Of a stretch of DNA of 64,000 nucleotides, positions 28,958 through 39,960 are shown piece after piece. The notes under the pieces were generated by a model. The model had not been told where the DNA came from. It saw nothing but the letters and a program-made list of their open reading frames with translations, and made no database searches. The stretch's first letter is position 1; every line of letters starts with the position of its first letter. Source of the stretch: DSYU01 sp963827605 (GTDB lineage Bacteria > Chloroflexota > Anaerolineae > Anaerolineales > Anaerolineaceae); contig CAWHBK010000001.1 in the NCBI GenBank assembly GCA_963827605.1, forward strand, positions 1,860,001-1,924,000, given 5' to 3'. The translations under genes were made by a program, and so were the position numbers.

Positions 28958-30197
28958 ATGACCTCGATCGATCCCGACCACGGCATTGGGACGCTGGTTA
29001 CGCATGTCACCGAGATGCTCAACCCACTTAACACCCACGTCACGCCCATTTACCAGACCTCGGCTTTTGTTTTTCCCGATGTGCAAACCGGCGCCGGGCG
29101 GTTTAAAGGCGAGGAGCCGGGTTATATTTATACGCGGCTCAACAACCCAAACCTGGAACAACTGGCATGTAAAGATCGCCGTGCTGGAAGGGTCTGGATT
29201 TGCTGCGCGCACAGCCGGGAAAGCCGGTAGAAGAAGTGGTTGGCGGGCTGGTTTTTGCCTCAGGGATGGCCGCCATCACCGCGGCGATCCTGGCGCGGGT
29301 CAAGGGCGGGCAAACCATCATCGCCCAGGAGAATATCTACAGCGCCACCTTCAACTTCCTGCACGACCTGGCTCCACAGTATGGTATCCAGGTGATCTGG
29401 CTGCACGAGTCCACGCCGGAGCGCTGGGAGGCGGCTTTCCGCGCCCACCCGCAGGCAGTTCTGGCCTACGCGGAAACGCCTGCCAACCCAACCCTCTCCC
29501 TGGTCGACCTGCCGGCTGCCGCGGAAATTGCCCACCGCTCGGGCGCCTGGCTGATGGTCGATAACACCTTTGCCACGCCCTACTGCCAGCGCCCGCTGAC
29601 CCTGGGCGCGGATATTGTCGTGCATTCAACCACCAAGTATCTTTCCGGGCACGGGCAGGTCATTGGCGGGGCAGTGGTCAGCCCGCATCTCGACTACATG
29701 AAGGGCCCGCTGTACGCAGATGTTTAAAATCCTGGGCGGCTGCCCCAGCCCATTTGATGCCTGGCTGGCCAATATCGGGCTGAAAACATTTGAGGTGCGC
29801 ATGCAGCGCCACTGCGAAAACGCGCTGCAGATTGCCCATTACCTGGAAGGTCATTCCAAGATCAGCCGGGTGTACTACCCGTACCTGGAAAGCCACCCCG
29901 ACTATGCCCTGGCCAAACGCCAGATGATTTCTGGGGGCGGCATGATGGCCTTTGAACTGAAAGGCGGGTTTAAGGCCGGGGTGGCACTGATGGAACACGT
30001 CGCGTTTCCACCCTGGCGGTCAGCCTGGGGAATGTTGATTCGCTGATTTCGCACCCGGCCAGTATGACCCATTCCACCGTAGCCCCAGAAATACGCCAGC
30101 AGATGGGCATCAGCGATGGGCTGGTGCGCTACTCAATCGGGATTGAAAATGTGCTGACTTGATCGCCGATCTCGACCAGGCGTTAAGCTTCTCATGA
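28958..30197 (+). CDS. PLP-dependent Cys/Met metabolism enzyme (trans-sulfuration family), frameshifted
   Basis: About 410 residues in four or five frames (shifts near 29165, 29725, 30000 and 30155). Family features: THVTPIYQTSAFVF, YTRLNNPN, ASGMAAITAAIL, DNTFATPYCQRPL and the PLP lysine in HSTTKYLSGHG, then THSTVAPEIR and GLVRYSIGIEN. This is the cystathionine synthase/lyase, O-acetylhomoserine sulfhydrylase and methionine gamma-lyase group; the exact reaction cannot be settled from sequence. It follows ubiE by 72 bp. Confidence 0.87.
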
Positions 30198-30259
30198 CAA
30201 TGGATGATGAATTTTTATCTTTGGTACTGCAACTGATAACTGAAGACTGACAACTTCTT

Positions 30260-30840
30260 ATGATCAAACAACGACTGGTGGTGGGCATATCGGGCAGTTC
30301 GGGAGCAATCCTGGGCATTCGCCTGCTGCAAGCGCTGCGCTCCAGCCCCATTGAGACGCACCTGATCGTTACCCCCTCTGCGCGGCTGACCATCGAACAG
30401 GAGACAGGCTGGAGCGTGGAGGATGTGCTGGCCTTGGCCAGCGCGCATTACAATCCTCAGGACCTGACCGCTCCGATTGCCTCCGGATCGTTTGACACGC
30501 TGGGGATGGTGGTGATCCCTTGTTCGATCAAAAGCCTTTCGGCGATTGCCAACAGTTATTCCGGCTGACCTGCTCACCCGCGCCGCGGATGTGACCCTCA
30601 AAGAAGGCCGCCCGCTGCTGCTGGTTGTGCGCGAGGCCCCGCTCCACGCCGGGCATATCCGACCTGATGGAGCAGGCAGCGCGCAGCGGCGCGATCCTCT
30701 TCCCACCGGTACCGGCCTTCTACACCCATCCACAGACTGTGGATGAAATTGTGGATAACATCGTTGGGCGGGTGCTGCGCCGCATGGGGATCGAAAATGA
30801 CCTGTATCGAAAATGGCAGGGACAGACACCCAGGCACCAG
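30260..30840 (+). CDS. ubiX: Flavin prenyltransferase UbiX (frameshifted)
   Basis: About 195 residues in three frames (shifts near 30555 and 30650). It makes the prenylated FMN used by UbiD-type decarboxylases. Markers: VVGISGSSGAILGIRLLQAL, VIPCSIKSLSAIANS, LTRAADVTLKEGRPLLLVVREAPL and PAFYTHPQTVDEIVDNIVGRVLRRMGIEN. No ubiD is in the window. The stop is unclear because a shift keeps the frame open to 30936; the end given is where the family normally stops. Confidence 0.88.
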
Positions 30841-30905
30841 CGGGCTTGCCTTCGCTCGCTGGTGGCAGATCACCCGGAGAAGAAGCAGGGCTTCAAGGGA
30901 AAGGC

Positions 30906-31312
30906 GCGGAAGAAATATGGACGCTGCCGGCGATGACGCTGGCGACGGTCGGGCAGTGATGGCGCCCCGCATCGCTGCCACGGTGTACTTTGCGGCGGAT
31001 GAAGAACGGCGCAACCTGTATTTCTTCTCCGCTCAAGACAGCCAGCACAGCCTGGACCTGGACAGCGAACCCGCGCGCGGCCGCGACGCATCCATCCAAT
31101 GGTGGATTCCTGGCAGGAAATCCGCGGTCTGCAGCTGCGCGGACCAGGTCCACACCGTCTGTACCAGGGGAAGAATGGGAGCGGGCCTGGGCGCGCTATC
31201 TGGTAAAATTCCCCTTCGCTGGAAGCTTTCAAAGATTTGATAGCGCAGCAATACGCTTTACAGTTTTCGCCCGGATTGGATCCGCTGGATCGATAACCGG
31301 CAGCGGATTTGA
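30906..31312 (+). CDS. Pyridoxamine 5'-phosphate oxidase-like FMN-binding protein (frameshifted)
   Basis: About 130 residues in several frames: IWTLPAMTLATVG, then IAATVYFAADEERRNLYFFS, then HPMVDSWQEIRGLQLRG, then ARYLVKFPF, then WIRWIDNRQRI before TGA at 31310. This order of blocks matches the split-barrel FMN/F420-binding fold (YhbP-like). The 5' end is uncertain because it runs into the end of ubiX. At least three single-base shifts. Confidence 0.6.
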
Positions 31313-31372
31313 GCACAAAGAAGAATGGACCAGCAGCATGAACCAGGCCAACATGGACGCAGAAAAGAGAAC

Positions 31373-32093
31373 ATGGAAAAAGCAGCCTTACGCGGCAATC
31401 CCTCGTTTGTCTGGCGCGCCGGGCAGGAACGCCGGCTGAAAATGATCCGCGCCGCCGCCGGCGACCGCGGCGAACGGGCGGGTGTTTGTGGATGGCTGCG
31501 GAGTGGGCATGTACCTGGGCCACCTGGCGCAAGACGGCCCGCCAGGCAGTTGGGCTGGATATCGAGCTGGAGCGCACCCTGGAAGCCCAGCAGTTGGCGA
31601 ACCAGGTGGTTTGCGGGCCGGGAGAATGGCTGCCTTTCCGGACAACACCTTTGACCTGATCCTCAGCCATGAGGTGCTCGAACATGTCCAGGATGATCGC
31701 CAAGGCAGTGCGCGAGATCGTGCGCACGCTGCGCCCGGGCGGGCGGCTGGTGCTGTTCGTGCCCAACCGCGGCTATCCCTTTGAAACGCATGGGATTTAC
31801 TGGCGCGGGAAATACCACTTTGGCAACATCCCGCTGGTCAATTACCTGCCGCGCCGCTGGCGCAACCGGCTGGCGCCGCACGTGCGCGTTTACAGCCGCG
31901 GCGATCTGGAGCGCCTGTTCGCCGGGCTGCCGGTGCGCATGATCCAGCAGACGGTCATTTTTGGCGCATACGATAACATCATCGCGCGCCGCCCGGCGCT
32001 TGGGCGAGTGCTGCGGGCGGTCCTGCAAACGCTCGAGAAGACGCCGCTGCGCGTGTTCGGGCTGTCGCATTTCTGGGTGGTGGAAAAGACTAG
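31373..32093 (+). CDS. Class I SAM-dependent methyltransferase (frameshifted)
   Basis: About 240 residues across five frames. Readable blocks: NPSFVWRAGQERRLKMIR, VFVDGCGVGMYLGHLA (motif I), AVGLDIELERTLEAQQLA, WLPFPDNTFDLILSHEVLEHV, REIVRTLRPGGRLVLFVPNRGYPFET and FGLSHFWVVEK. The end is set at a TAG (32091-32093) reached by one more shift; otherwise the frame runs to 32265, antisense to the next gene. Substrate unknown. Confidence 0.75.
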
Positions 32094-32102
32094 GCAGATA
32101 AC

Positions 32103-33057
32103 TCAGTTCGCTGATTCTCGGGCTGGCCTGAGCCCGCAGGTCGTAAATGCCATCGATCACCGGGTAGTGCTGGCCGCAGGCCGGGCAAACCAGCTCAGGG
32201 GGGGTATCTGGCAGCGGGGCATTCCCGCAGGCCGGGCAGCGGAAAAAGGCGTCTTCTCCAGGTGAAGCAGCGCTCGCAGGCGACAGCGTGCCGCTCGGCT
32301 TCGGCAGGGGCCGGGTCTTTGCGCTGACGAACACACTGGGGCTGAGCTGCCACAGATTACCGGTCAGCTGGGCCAGCGCATCCGCCTGCACCAGCAGGCC
32401 CAACGGGACCAGGCGCTTGAGCAGACCAATGCGGAAGTGCGAGACGGTAAGCTGGCGCTCGACGGCAAACCCGGTCACCTGCAGCCAGGTGCGGATGGTG
32501 CCGGGTGAAAATCAAAATTCAGCGGGGCAAACTCAATCGGTTCCGGGGAAAAGGGATTCCAGGCCTGCTGGCGCAGGGCATAGCGCAGGATGGATTTCAG
32601 ATTTTGTTTATTGGCAAACTCCAGGATAAAGGCGAGCATTCAGCCGCCAGCACTGGAACGCACCTCGCTCAACGCCCGGCGCGGGTCGACCATGTGATGC
32701 AGGGTGCGGATCATGGTGGCCGCATCGAACAGGCCGGCCAACAAACGGCAGGTGATAAATATCCGCGGCCACATAACGCAGGCGAGCGCCATCTGGCCCG
32801 GTATCGCCCAGGCGCTGGCGGGCCTGCTGCAGCTGGGTGCGCGAATAATCCAGCAGGACAATTTCTGGAAAGCCCTGATAGCGGGGTGTATTCCGCCCGG
32901 CGCCCGCGCCCAATTCTAACAGCCGCTTGCCGCCAGGAGGCAGCAGGCGGCGCAGGGCGACGGCTTCGACAGCATCTTCATAGGCGCGACCGCCGCGATC
33001 CCAGAAAGAGGTCTGGTAATCGGATCCTTCATAATTACAAATGGGAGATTCTTCCAT
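32103..33057 (-). CDS. SAM-dependent methyltransferase with C-terminal Trm112-like zinc ribbon (frameshifted)
   Basis: About 310 residues in at least four frames. The methyltransferase core is seen in RLLELGAGAGRNTPRY, VLLDYSRTQLQQARQRLG, RYVAADIYHLPF and ATMIRTLHHMVDPRRALSEV. The last ~45 residues form a zinc ribbon, FRCPACGNAPLPDTP then CPACGQHYPVIDGIYDLR, like the Trm112 tails fused to bacterial methyltransferases. Convergent with the + strand methyltransferase; the exact 3' end is uncertain because of a shift. Confidence 0.75.
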
Positions 33058-33084
33058 GAGGTATTGGGTGCGGTGGAGATAAAT

Positions 33085-33118
33085 AAAATGCGCCGGGCAG
33101 GTTTTCCGGCGGCGCCCA
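33085..33118 (-). terminator. Terminator of the SRP RNA
   Basis: On the minus strand GCGCCG ... CGGCGC forms a GC-rich hairpin directly followed by ATTTTATTTAT. It overlaps the 3' arm of the SRP RNA. Confidence 0.6.
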
Positions 33119-33197
33119 GAGTGGCCTCCTTACCGTTGCTTCCTCTCGGACCTGGCGGGGTTCGAAGGATTCTGCCGCGCCGGTCCCGCCCGAACGC
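33106..33197 (-). ncRNA. ffs: Signal recognition particle RNA (4.5S-like)
   Basis: The minus strand carries the SRP signature CCAGGTCCGAGAGGAAGCA in the apical hairpin, with flanking arms (GGCGCGGCAGA... and ...TCTGGGCGCCGCC) that pair into the long rod. A good sigma-70 promoter lies just upstream and a GC-rich hairpin with a following AT tract just downstream. It pairs with Ffh in membrane protein targeting. The 5' end is set from the promoter, the 3' end from the stem, each within about 10 bases. Confidence 0.85.
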
Positions 33198-33203
33198 GCG
33201 GTA

Positions 33204-33233
33204 AGGATACTCGAAAACAATAGGCTGTGTCAA
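33204..33233 (-). promoter_or_regulatory. Sigma-70 promoter of the SRP RNA
   Basis: TTGACA (33228-33233, minus strand), 18-bp spacer, TATCCT (33204-33209). Start of transcription is expected near 33197. Confidence 0.75.
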
Positions 33234-33350
33234 GCAAGCCATTCTTCCGCGCCAATACCGTGTAGAAATGCGTAAAAAAACCTTAGAATCACCTTCCAGG
33301 GCCGCCGAGGGGCTTGCAGCGTAGGCGTTGAAAACGCTAAAATTGGTTCT

Positions 33351-33990
33351 ATGAATATCCCTTATGGTCCCATTCTGGTTGTTGAGGATGTTCCCAATGT
33401 CCTGGAACTGCTCGAGGTAACCCTGCGGTTTAAAGGTTATCCGGTGGCAACGGCGCGCAATGGACAGGAAGCGCTGGATGCAATCGTTCGCGAGCGGCCC
33501 GCGCTGATTATCACGGACATTCTCATGCCCAAAATGGATGGCTACGCGCTGGCGCATAACGTGCGCAAGGATCCTCGCACCCGGCAGATTCCGATTGTCT
33601 TCCTCTCCGCTACCTATGTAACCCCGGAAGATAAAAAGTTTGCCTTAAGCCTGGGGGCAGTGCGCTTTCTGGAAAAACCGGTTGACACCGAGGATTTCCT
33701 GCTGACCATCGCGGAGATTCTGACCATGGGCTCGCAGACCAACCAGCCGGCGCCAATGAGCGAAGACCGAGTTTTTCGAGGGTTACCGCGAGCGCCTGGA
33801 ACAGAAGCTGCGCCATAAGAGCACGCAGATTTCGCGGACAGAGCGCCTGCTGCTGACCCTGCCGGAAGAACAGCGTCCGGCTTTTGACTCACTGCTAAAG
33901 CAGGCCATCGGCGACCGGGATGAGATCCAGCGAGAATTGGATCAGTTGTACAAAATACTAAACGAAATACAGGTTGGAAAACAGGGTTAG
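33351..33990 (+). CDS. Single-domain response regulator with helical tail (one frameshift)
   Basis: About 212 residues. CheY-like receiver at residues 7-125: ILVVEDVPNVLELLE (acidic pocket), phospho-Asp in ALIITDILMPKMDGY near 55, IVFLSAT and FLEKPVD (the conserved Lys). A shift near 33765 leads into a basic, helix-forming C-terminal part (RERLEQKLRHKSTQISRTE, IQRELDQLYKILNEIQV) that is probably a coiled coil. There is no DNA-binding output domain. It may be a partner of the GAF kinase at 26.4 kb, which is speculation. Confidence 0.87.
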
Positions 33991-34130
33991 CCCACAAGCG
34001 AACCCAGCCGGACCTCTCCCCCTGATATGGTCTGGCTTTTCCGACAAGGTTATGGAAGAAGGCGGGCGCCGCGCAAAAACAACTTGCACAGCGCCCGTCA
34101 AAATTTATGGAGTGGAGTAATCAATCTAAC

Positions 34131-34916
34131 ATGCAACCAGTATTGAGCGATCTAATCACCTGGGCCAGACAGGCGGGCAGCATCCTGCGCGAAGGCTATG
34201 GGAAGCGCCACGAGATTAACCATAAAGGCCGCATCGACCTGACGACCGAGATCGATCACCAGTCTGAGGCTTACCTGCTCGATCAAATTCGCACCCATTT
34301 TCCGGGACATACCATCGATACCGAGGAAAGCGGGCTGCTTACCGGCGGAGGCAGGTTCCTGCTGGTATATCGATCCGCTGGATGGCACCACCAATTACGC
34401 GCATGCGCGTGCCTCTGTTCTGCGTCTCGCTGGCCTACGCCGAGCATGGAAAACCGCTGCTGGGCGTGATTTATGATCCCATGCGGGATGAGTGCTTTTT
34501 CGCCGAACGCGGGCAGGGGGCCTATCTGAATGACGAGCCAATCCAGGTGTCCGCGACAACGGAGCTGCTAACCAGCCTGCTGATGACCGGGTTTCCATAC
34601 GACCGCTTTACCGATTCGCGCAACAACCTGGCCGCATTCGCAGCATTTCACCGGCCTCACCCAGGGCGTGCGCCGGCTGGGCGCCGCGGCGCTGGACATG
34701 TGCTACGTGGCCGCGGGCCGGTTTGACGGCTACTGGGAGCAGACGATCCGCCCGTGGGATATCGCCGCGGGCGCGCTGATCGTCGCGGAAGCAGGCGGGC
34801 GGGTGAGCAAGCTGGACGGAGAAGCGGATTACCTGATGCCGCCCTACACCATCCTGGCCGGCAACCCGGCTGTCCACGCGCTGATGCTGCGGGAATTTCA
34901 GGCGTTGGGCAGGTAA
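34131..34916 (+). CDS. Inositol monophosphatase family protein (frameshifted)
   Basis: About 260 residues in four frames (shifts near 34365, 34405 and 34650). Metal-binding motifs: IDTEESG (motif with catalytic Glu), WYIDPLDGTTNYAH, and WDIAAGALIVAEAGG. It dephosphorylates inositol phosphate or a related sugar phosphate or nucleotide. Start taken as ATG 34131; ATG 34107 in the same frame is possible. Confidence 0.88.
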
Positions 34917-35121
34917 GACCCTTTGCACCGCTCTTCGGGAGCCAGTTCAGCGGCCAACCGGTGAAGGGACCCGGGATACAAATGATTCGGGGGACCCATT
35001 TTCCGTAAACGTTATGAGGCGTTTGAGAACTGATCGCTGTGAACAGGCCGCTCCGCTTCAATTGTGTTATAAAATGAGAAGAACAATACCGGGGGCAAGT
35101 CCCCTTCTTAAGGTTTACTGG

Positions 35122-36248
35122 ATGAGTGAGCCGCTTCCTTACGATACCGTGCTGGAGGGCGACTGCATCGAGGTGCTGCAACGGCTGCCGGCTGAGTCGG
35201 TTGACCTGATCTTTGCCGACCCGCCTTACAATTTGCAGCTGCGCCAGGAACTCTGGCGGCCCAACCAGACCCTGGTCGACGGCGTAGACGATGACTGGGA
35301 CCAGTTTGACGACTTCGCCGAATATGATACCTTTACCCGCGTCCTGGCTGTCTGCCTGCCGGCGAGTGCTGAAGCCCACCGGCACGCTGTGGGTGATTGG
35401 CACGTATCATAATATCTTCCGGGTAGGCACGATCATGCAGGATTTGGGATACTGGATTCTCAACGACATATTCTGGATTAAAAGCAAACCCCATGCCCAA
35501 TTTCCGCGGGGTGCGCTTTACCAACGCGCACGAGACGCTGATCTGGGCGCAGAAGGAAGCCGGGCAGCGCTACACCTTCAACCACCACGCAATGAAGGCG
35601 CTGAACGAAGATCTGCAAATGCGCAGCGACTGGTACCTGCCGATCTGCAATGGCAAAGAGCGCCTCCGCATCAACGGGGCGAAGGCACATGCCACCCAGA
35701 AACCGGAAGCACTGCTGTACCGGGTGATCCTGTCCAGCTCCAACCCCGGCGATGTGGTGCTCGATCCTTTCTTTGGCACCGGCACAACCGGGGTGGTGGC
35801 CCGCCGGCTGCAGCGGCACTGGATTGGGATCGAACGCGATCCGCAGTATGCCTGGCTGGCCCGCCAGCGGATTGCCGCCACACCGCCCGGCGACCTGGAA
35901 GCCGCACGTTTATAAAACCCACGACCCGCGCCGCGCCGGCGCATTCCCTTTGGCACGCTGCTGGAAAACGGGCTGCTTATAGCCAGGCCAAACCTTGTAC
36001 TTTGGCGCGCGCGGGGATATGTCCGCTCGTATCATGGCAGATGGCTCTTGGAATATGACGGGCAGGCGCGGATCGATCCACCAGATCGCCCGCCTGATCC
36101 AGCCCGGACCTGCCAACGGCTGGCAGCACTGGTATTACCTGGATCCGCAAACGCAGGAACGCCAGCCATCGACCGGCTGCGCCAGATACTACGCGAAAAC
36201 TACGCATCGCGCGCAAGTTTGGAACCAAGTGAGGGAAAAACGGAATGA
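35122..36248 (+). CDS. CcrM-type DNA adenine methyltransferase with RAMA domain (frameshifted)
   Basis: About 370 residues in several frames (shifts near 35365, 35495, 35930 and 36050). A beta-class N6-adenine methyltransferase with order motif IV then motif I: LIFADPPYNLQL near residue 33, then HATQKPEALLYRVI and VLDPFFGTGTTGVVARRL. The C-terminal ~100 residues (IPFGTLLENGLL-like, YFGARGDMSARIMADGSW, GSIHQIARLI, NGWQHWYY) match the RAMA-type DNA-binding tail found in CcrM, the GANTC methylase. No restriction enzyme gene is adjacent, so it is probably a regulatory orphan methylase. Its TGA overlaps the pepF start (ATGA). Confidence 0.85.
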
Positions 36249-38041
36249 CTGAATCGAATGTGACTTACCAACAAACACGCTGGAGCCTGGCTGATCTGAT
36301 GCCTACCGGCGACAGCGCGGCAATCGACGCGGGTTTTGACCGGCTTCAGAAACAGGTGAGCGGGATTTGCCGAAACAAACCGCCCGCTGCTGAACGAGAA
36401 CCTCCTCAACGAGACGTTTCTTGAGCATTATCCAGCAGCTTGGAGGAAATCAACCGCCAGGCCTACCACCTGTATGGCTACGCCAGCCTGTCCTTTGCCG
36501 CGGATACCCAGGACCAGACCGCCCAAACCCTGATGGCGCGCGTCCAGCAGTTTATGGCGGAAATGCAGAACCAGCTGCTGTTCTTTGAATTGTGGTGGAA
36601 ACAGCTGGACGACGCCAACGCGGCGCGGCTGATGGCAGCGACCGGCGATTACCGCTACTGGCTGGAGGAGATGCGCCACTTCAAGAAGTACACCCTCACC
36701 GAGCCAGAAGAAAAGATCATCAATATCAAGGATGTCACCGGCTCCAGCGCGCTCGACCGGCTGTACAACTCGATCACCAACCGCTATACCTTCAAACTGA
36801 CGGTGGATGGCGAGGAAAAGGAATTGACCCGCGGCGAGCTGATGGTGTACGTGCGCCAGAATGACCCGGATCTGCGCGCGCGCGCGTACCAGGAACTGTA
36901 CCGGGTATACGGCGATGATGCGCCGATCCTGGGGCAGATCTACCAGACCCTGGTGCGCGACTGGCGCAACGAAAATATGCAGCTGCGCGGCTTTGCCAGC
37001 CCTATCTCGGTGCGCAACCTGGTCAACGATATTCCTGATGAGGTGGTCGATACGCTGCTGGATGTATGCCAGCGCAACAGCCACGTGTTCCAGCGCTACT
37101 TCCAGCTTGAAGGCGCGCTGGCTGGGGATGGAGCGCCTGCGCCGCTACGATGTTTATGCCCCGGTTGCCAAATCGGACAAGCAGTATTCGTTCGCGGACG
37201 CTGCCCAGATGGTGTTCGGCTCCTTCAACGAGTTTGATCCAGAGTTCGCCGCGCTGGCGGAACGGGTCTTTGCCCAAAAGCATCTGGACAGCGAAGTGCG
37301 CAAGGGAAAACGCGGCGGAGCATTCTGCTCTACGGTCGACCCAAAAATGACCCCCTGGGTGCTGCTCAACTACCAGGGCCGGGCAGATGATGTGGCGACC
37401 ATGGCGCACGAGCTGGGCCATGCCATCCATTCCATGCTGGCTTCCGATCACAGCCTGTTTACCTTCCACTCCTCGCTGCCGCTGGCCGAGACCGCCTCCA
37501 CCTTTGGCGAGATGATGCTGGTCGACCGCCTGCTGCGTGAAGAGAGCGATGAGAACGTGCGGCGCGATATGCTCTTCCGCCAGGTGGATGATGCCTACGC
37601 CACCATCCTGCGCCAGGCCTTCTTTGCCCTGTTCGAGCGCGCAGGCGCACGAGATGGTCCAGCAGAATGCCTCGGTGGATGATCTGGCGGAGGCCTACCT
37701 GGACAACCTGCGCACCCAGTTTGGCGATGCGGTGGAAGTCAGCGATGAATTCCGCTGGGAATGGGTCTCGATCCCGCATATTTACGGCACGCCCTTCTAT
37801 GTGTACGCCTATTCCTTCGGGCAGCTGCTGGTGCTCTCGCTTTACCAGCAGTTCAAGCAGGAGGGCGAAGCTTTCAAGCCGCGCTATCGCAAGATCCTGT
37901 CGACCGGCGGATCGAAAGCGCCCGGCCGAGGTATTGACCGAAGCCGGCATCGATATGCGCGACCCGGCCTTCTGGCAAGGCGGTTTTGATGTGATCGACA
38001 ACCTGGTAAAGCAGCTCGAAGCGCTGCCAATTCCAGACTAA
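36245..38041 (+). CDS. pepF: Oligoendopeptidase F, M3 family (frameshifted)
   Basis: About 600 residues, usual size, in five frames (shifts near 36370, 37130, 37645 and 37920). It is a zinc metallopeptidase that cuts short peptides in the cytosol. Active site HELGHAIH with the downstream metal Glu in LPLAETASTFGEMM, then FFALFERxxHEMVQQ and YGTPFYVYAYSFGQLL. The start ATG overlaps the end of the DNA methyltransferase gene. Followed by a strong terminator. Confidence 0.92.
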
Positions 38042-38054
38042 GGTTTGCTCTTCA

Positions 38055-38085
38055 AAAAAACTGCCGCAGTGCGCGGCAGTTTTTT
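38055..38085 (+). terminator. Intrinsic terminator after pepF
   Basis: CTGCCGC, loop AGTGC, GCGGCAG, with a flanking A-run and T-run (TTTTTT) that extend the stem. Classic rho-independent form; with the A-run it could act in both directions. Confidence 0.9.
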
Positions 38086-38162
38086 ATTGGAAGCGTTTTC
38101 ATCTGTGGTATAAATAGAATGCAAAGATCAAACTCCCCTGCCAGGGCATTCATGGAGCATGC

Positions 38163-38819
38163 ATGTATTTCGCGATCGAAGGTGTCATTGGCGTTGGAAA
38201 AACCACCCTCGCCCGCCTGCTGCAGCCGGCTTTCCAGGCCAATATTCTACTCGAGGTCTTTGAAGAGAACCCTTTTCTGAGCAACTTTTACGCGGACCGC
38301 GAGCGCTACGCGTTCCAGACGCAAATGTTTTTCCTGCTCAGCCGGTACCACCAGCAGCACAAGGGCATACCCCAGGCGACAATGGATGGGGCGAATCTGA
38401 TTTCCGACTACACCTTTGAAAAAGACGCCCTGTTTGCGCAGATCAACCTGAAAGGGGATGAGCTGGAAATGTACTACCGGGTGCACGAAGCGCTGGCGGA
38501 GAAGATCAAGCACCCGGACCTGATGGTTTACTTGCGCGCTGAAACACAGATGCTCATGCAGCGCATTGCCCAACGCGACCGCCCGTATGAACGCGATATG
38601 GATCCGGGATATATCGAGCAGGTGAACGCGGCTTACGATGAATTCTTCCTCAATACGGCGCATGCCATTCCAGTGCTGGTGATCGAAACGAACCACCTGG
38701 ATTACGTGCGCTATCCGGAAGACCTGCGCTGGATTGAAAACCGTATTCGCCAGGCGCTTCAGCTTGCACCTTTCCAACCCGAACTGCCGCTGCCAAACCA
38801 CGATCATGCCTCAGGGTGA
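38163..38819 (+). CDS. Deoxynucleoside kinase (dGK/dAK family), copy 1
   Basis: 218 residues. P-loop EGVIGVGKTTLA at residue ~6; ENPFLSNFY; LISDYTFEKDALFA (the DR[S/T] region, here DYT); LMVYLRAETQMLMQRI and RDRPYERDM (lid). It phosphorylates deoxynucleosides for salvage. A second member of the family is encoded at 40810-41469 on the other strand. The motif order is the same but they share limited identity, so they probably differ in base preference. Confidence 0.88.
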   Translation: MYFAIEGVIGVGKTTLARLLQPAFQANILLEVFEENPFLSNFYADRERYAFQTQMFFLLSRYHQQHKGIPQATMDGANLISDYTFEKDALFAQINLKGDELEMYYRVHEALAEKIKHPDLMVYLRAETQMLMQRIAQRDRPYERDMDPGYIEQVNAAYDEFFLNTAHAIPVLVIETNHLDYVRYPEDLRWIENRIRQALQLAPFQPELPLPNHDHASG

Positions 38820-38910
38820 TCCGCCGCAATTTTTTCGATCCGGTAAACGGCCGGTGAAAACCCTGGCTATTGAACCATAGACCGCCCATCCTTTGCGCCG
38901 AGAGGGAGTT

Positions 38911-39960
38911 ATGCGTCTAACCCGTGAAACCCTGATCAAGATCGCCCGAGATACCGCCAATCAACGGGCCCGGGTAAGCCGCCGGATCGTTTGCATCTAC
39001 CTGACCGGCTCCGTACTGGGCGACACACCTCTGCTGGGCGGCACTACTGATATCGATCTGATCGTCATCCATGACAGCGATCCGATCCAACCGCGCGAGG
39101 TGGTGCGCATGTCGGATGAGATCCACCTGGATATCGGCCATTATTCGCAAGACGTTGTTCCACCAACCGCGCCACCTGCGCGCCGACCCCTGGTTTGGGC
39201 CATTTATCTACAGCAAGCCCATGGTCCTGTATGAAACGCACCATTGGTTTGATTTTATCCAGGCCGCAACCGGGGCGCAGTTTTTCCAACCCGATTACGT
39301 GCTGCAGCGCGCGAACACCCTGGCCCAAAAGGCACGCCAATCCTGGATGGATCTGGAAATCAACGCTGCCCAGGCGCATGCACAACGGGTATATGGATAT
39401 TTAGAGAGTCTGGAAAATGCCGGCAATGCGCTGGTTTGCCTGACCGGTGAGGGCGAACCGCTGGCGGAGCGGCGTTTTATGCTTCAGCTCCCACATCGCC
39501 TGCAGGCATTCGAACACCCAGATCTGATTTCAGACCTGGTGGGCCTGCTGATCCCCGATCTGGAGGGTCTGGAGGAATTCTGGCCGCACTGGTTCGAATG
39601 CCTGGAAGGAAGCGTACCAGGCTGCCAGCAGCGGTGGAGGCTGCGCCGCCCCAACTGCATGCCTGCCGCCAGCTTTACTATGAGCGCGCAATCCAGGCGC
39701 TCTGGGAGGAAAGCCCAACCGCGGCGCTTTGGCTGCTGCTGCGCACCTGGACTCTGGCGGCACAGCACCTGCCTGGCGAGGGCCCGGAATTTTCGAAATG
39801 GCAGTCCGCGTGCCAGTTTCTTGGCCTGGGCAGCGCCGGATTTGCCGGGCGATTGCAAGTGCTGGATCAGTATCTGGACCGGGTAGAAGAAACGCTGGAT
39901 GCCTGGGCAGACGCAAATGGCGTTTCAGGTGCTGTCAGAAGCATAGCCATATGTGGATAG
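38911..39960 (+). CDS. Nucleotidyltransferase-fold protein (frameshifted)
   Basis: About 345 residues in three frames (shifts near 39160 and 39640). N-terminal polymerase-beta-like nucleotidyltransferase fold with IYLTGSVLGD and TDIDLIVIHDSD (the metal-binding DxD pair), then a mostly helical region with no family I recognise (WFDFIQAATGAQFFQPDYVL, PTAALWLLLRTWTLAAQHL). Start at ATG 38911 with GAGAGGGAG. It lies just before the first DnaA-box cluster. Role unknown. Confidence 0.65.

Noticed and set aside
31663..32478. Extending the minus-strand methyltransferase frame down to 31663
   Set aside because: The lower part is antisense to conserved blocks of the plus-strand methyltransferase; the zinc ribbon marks the natural C terminus near 32.1 kb.
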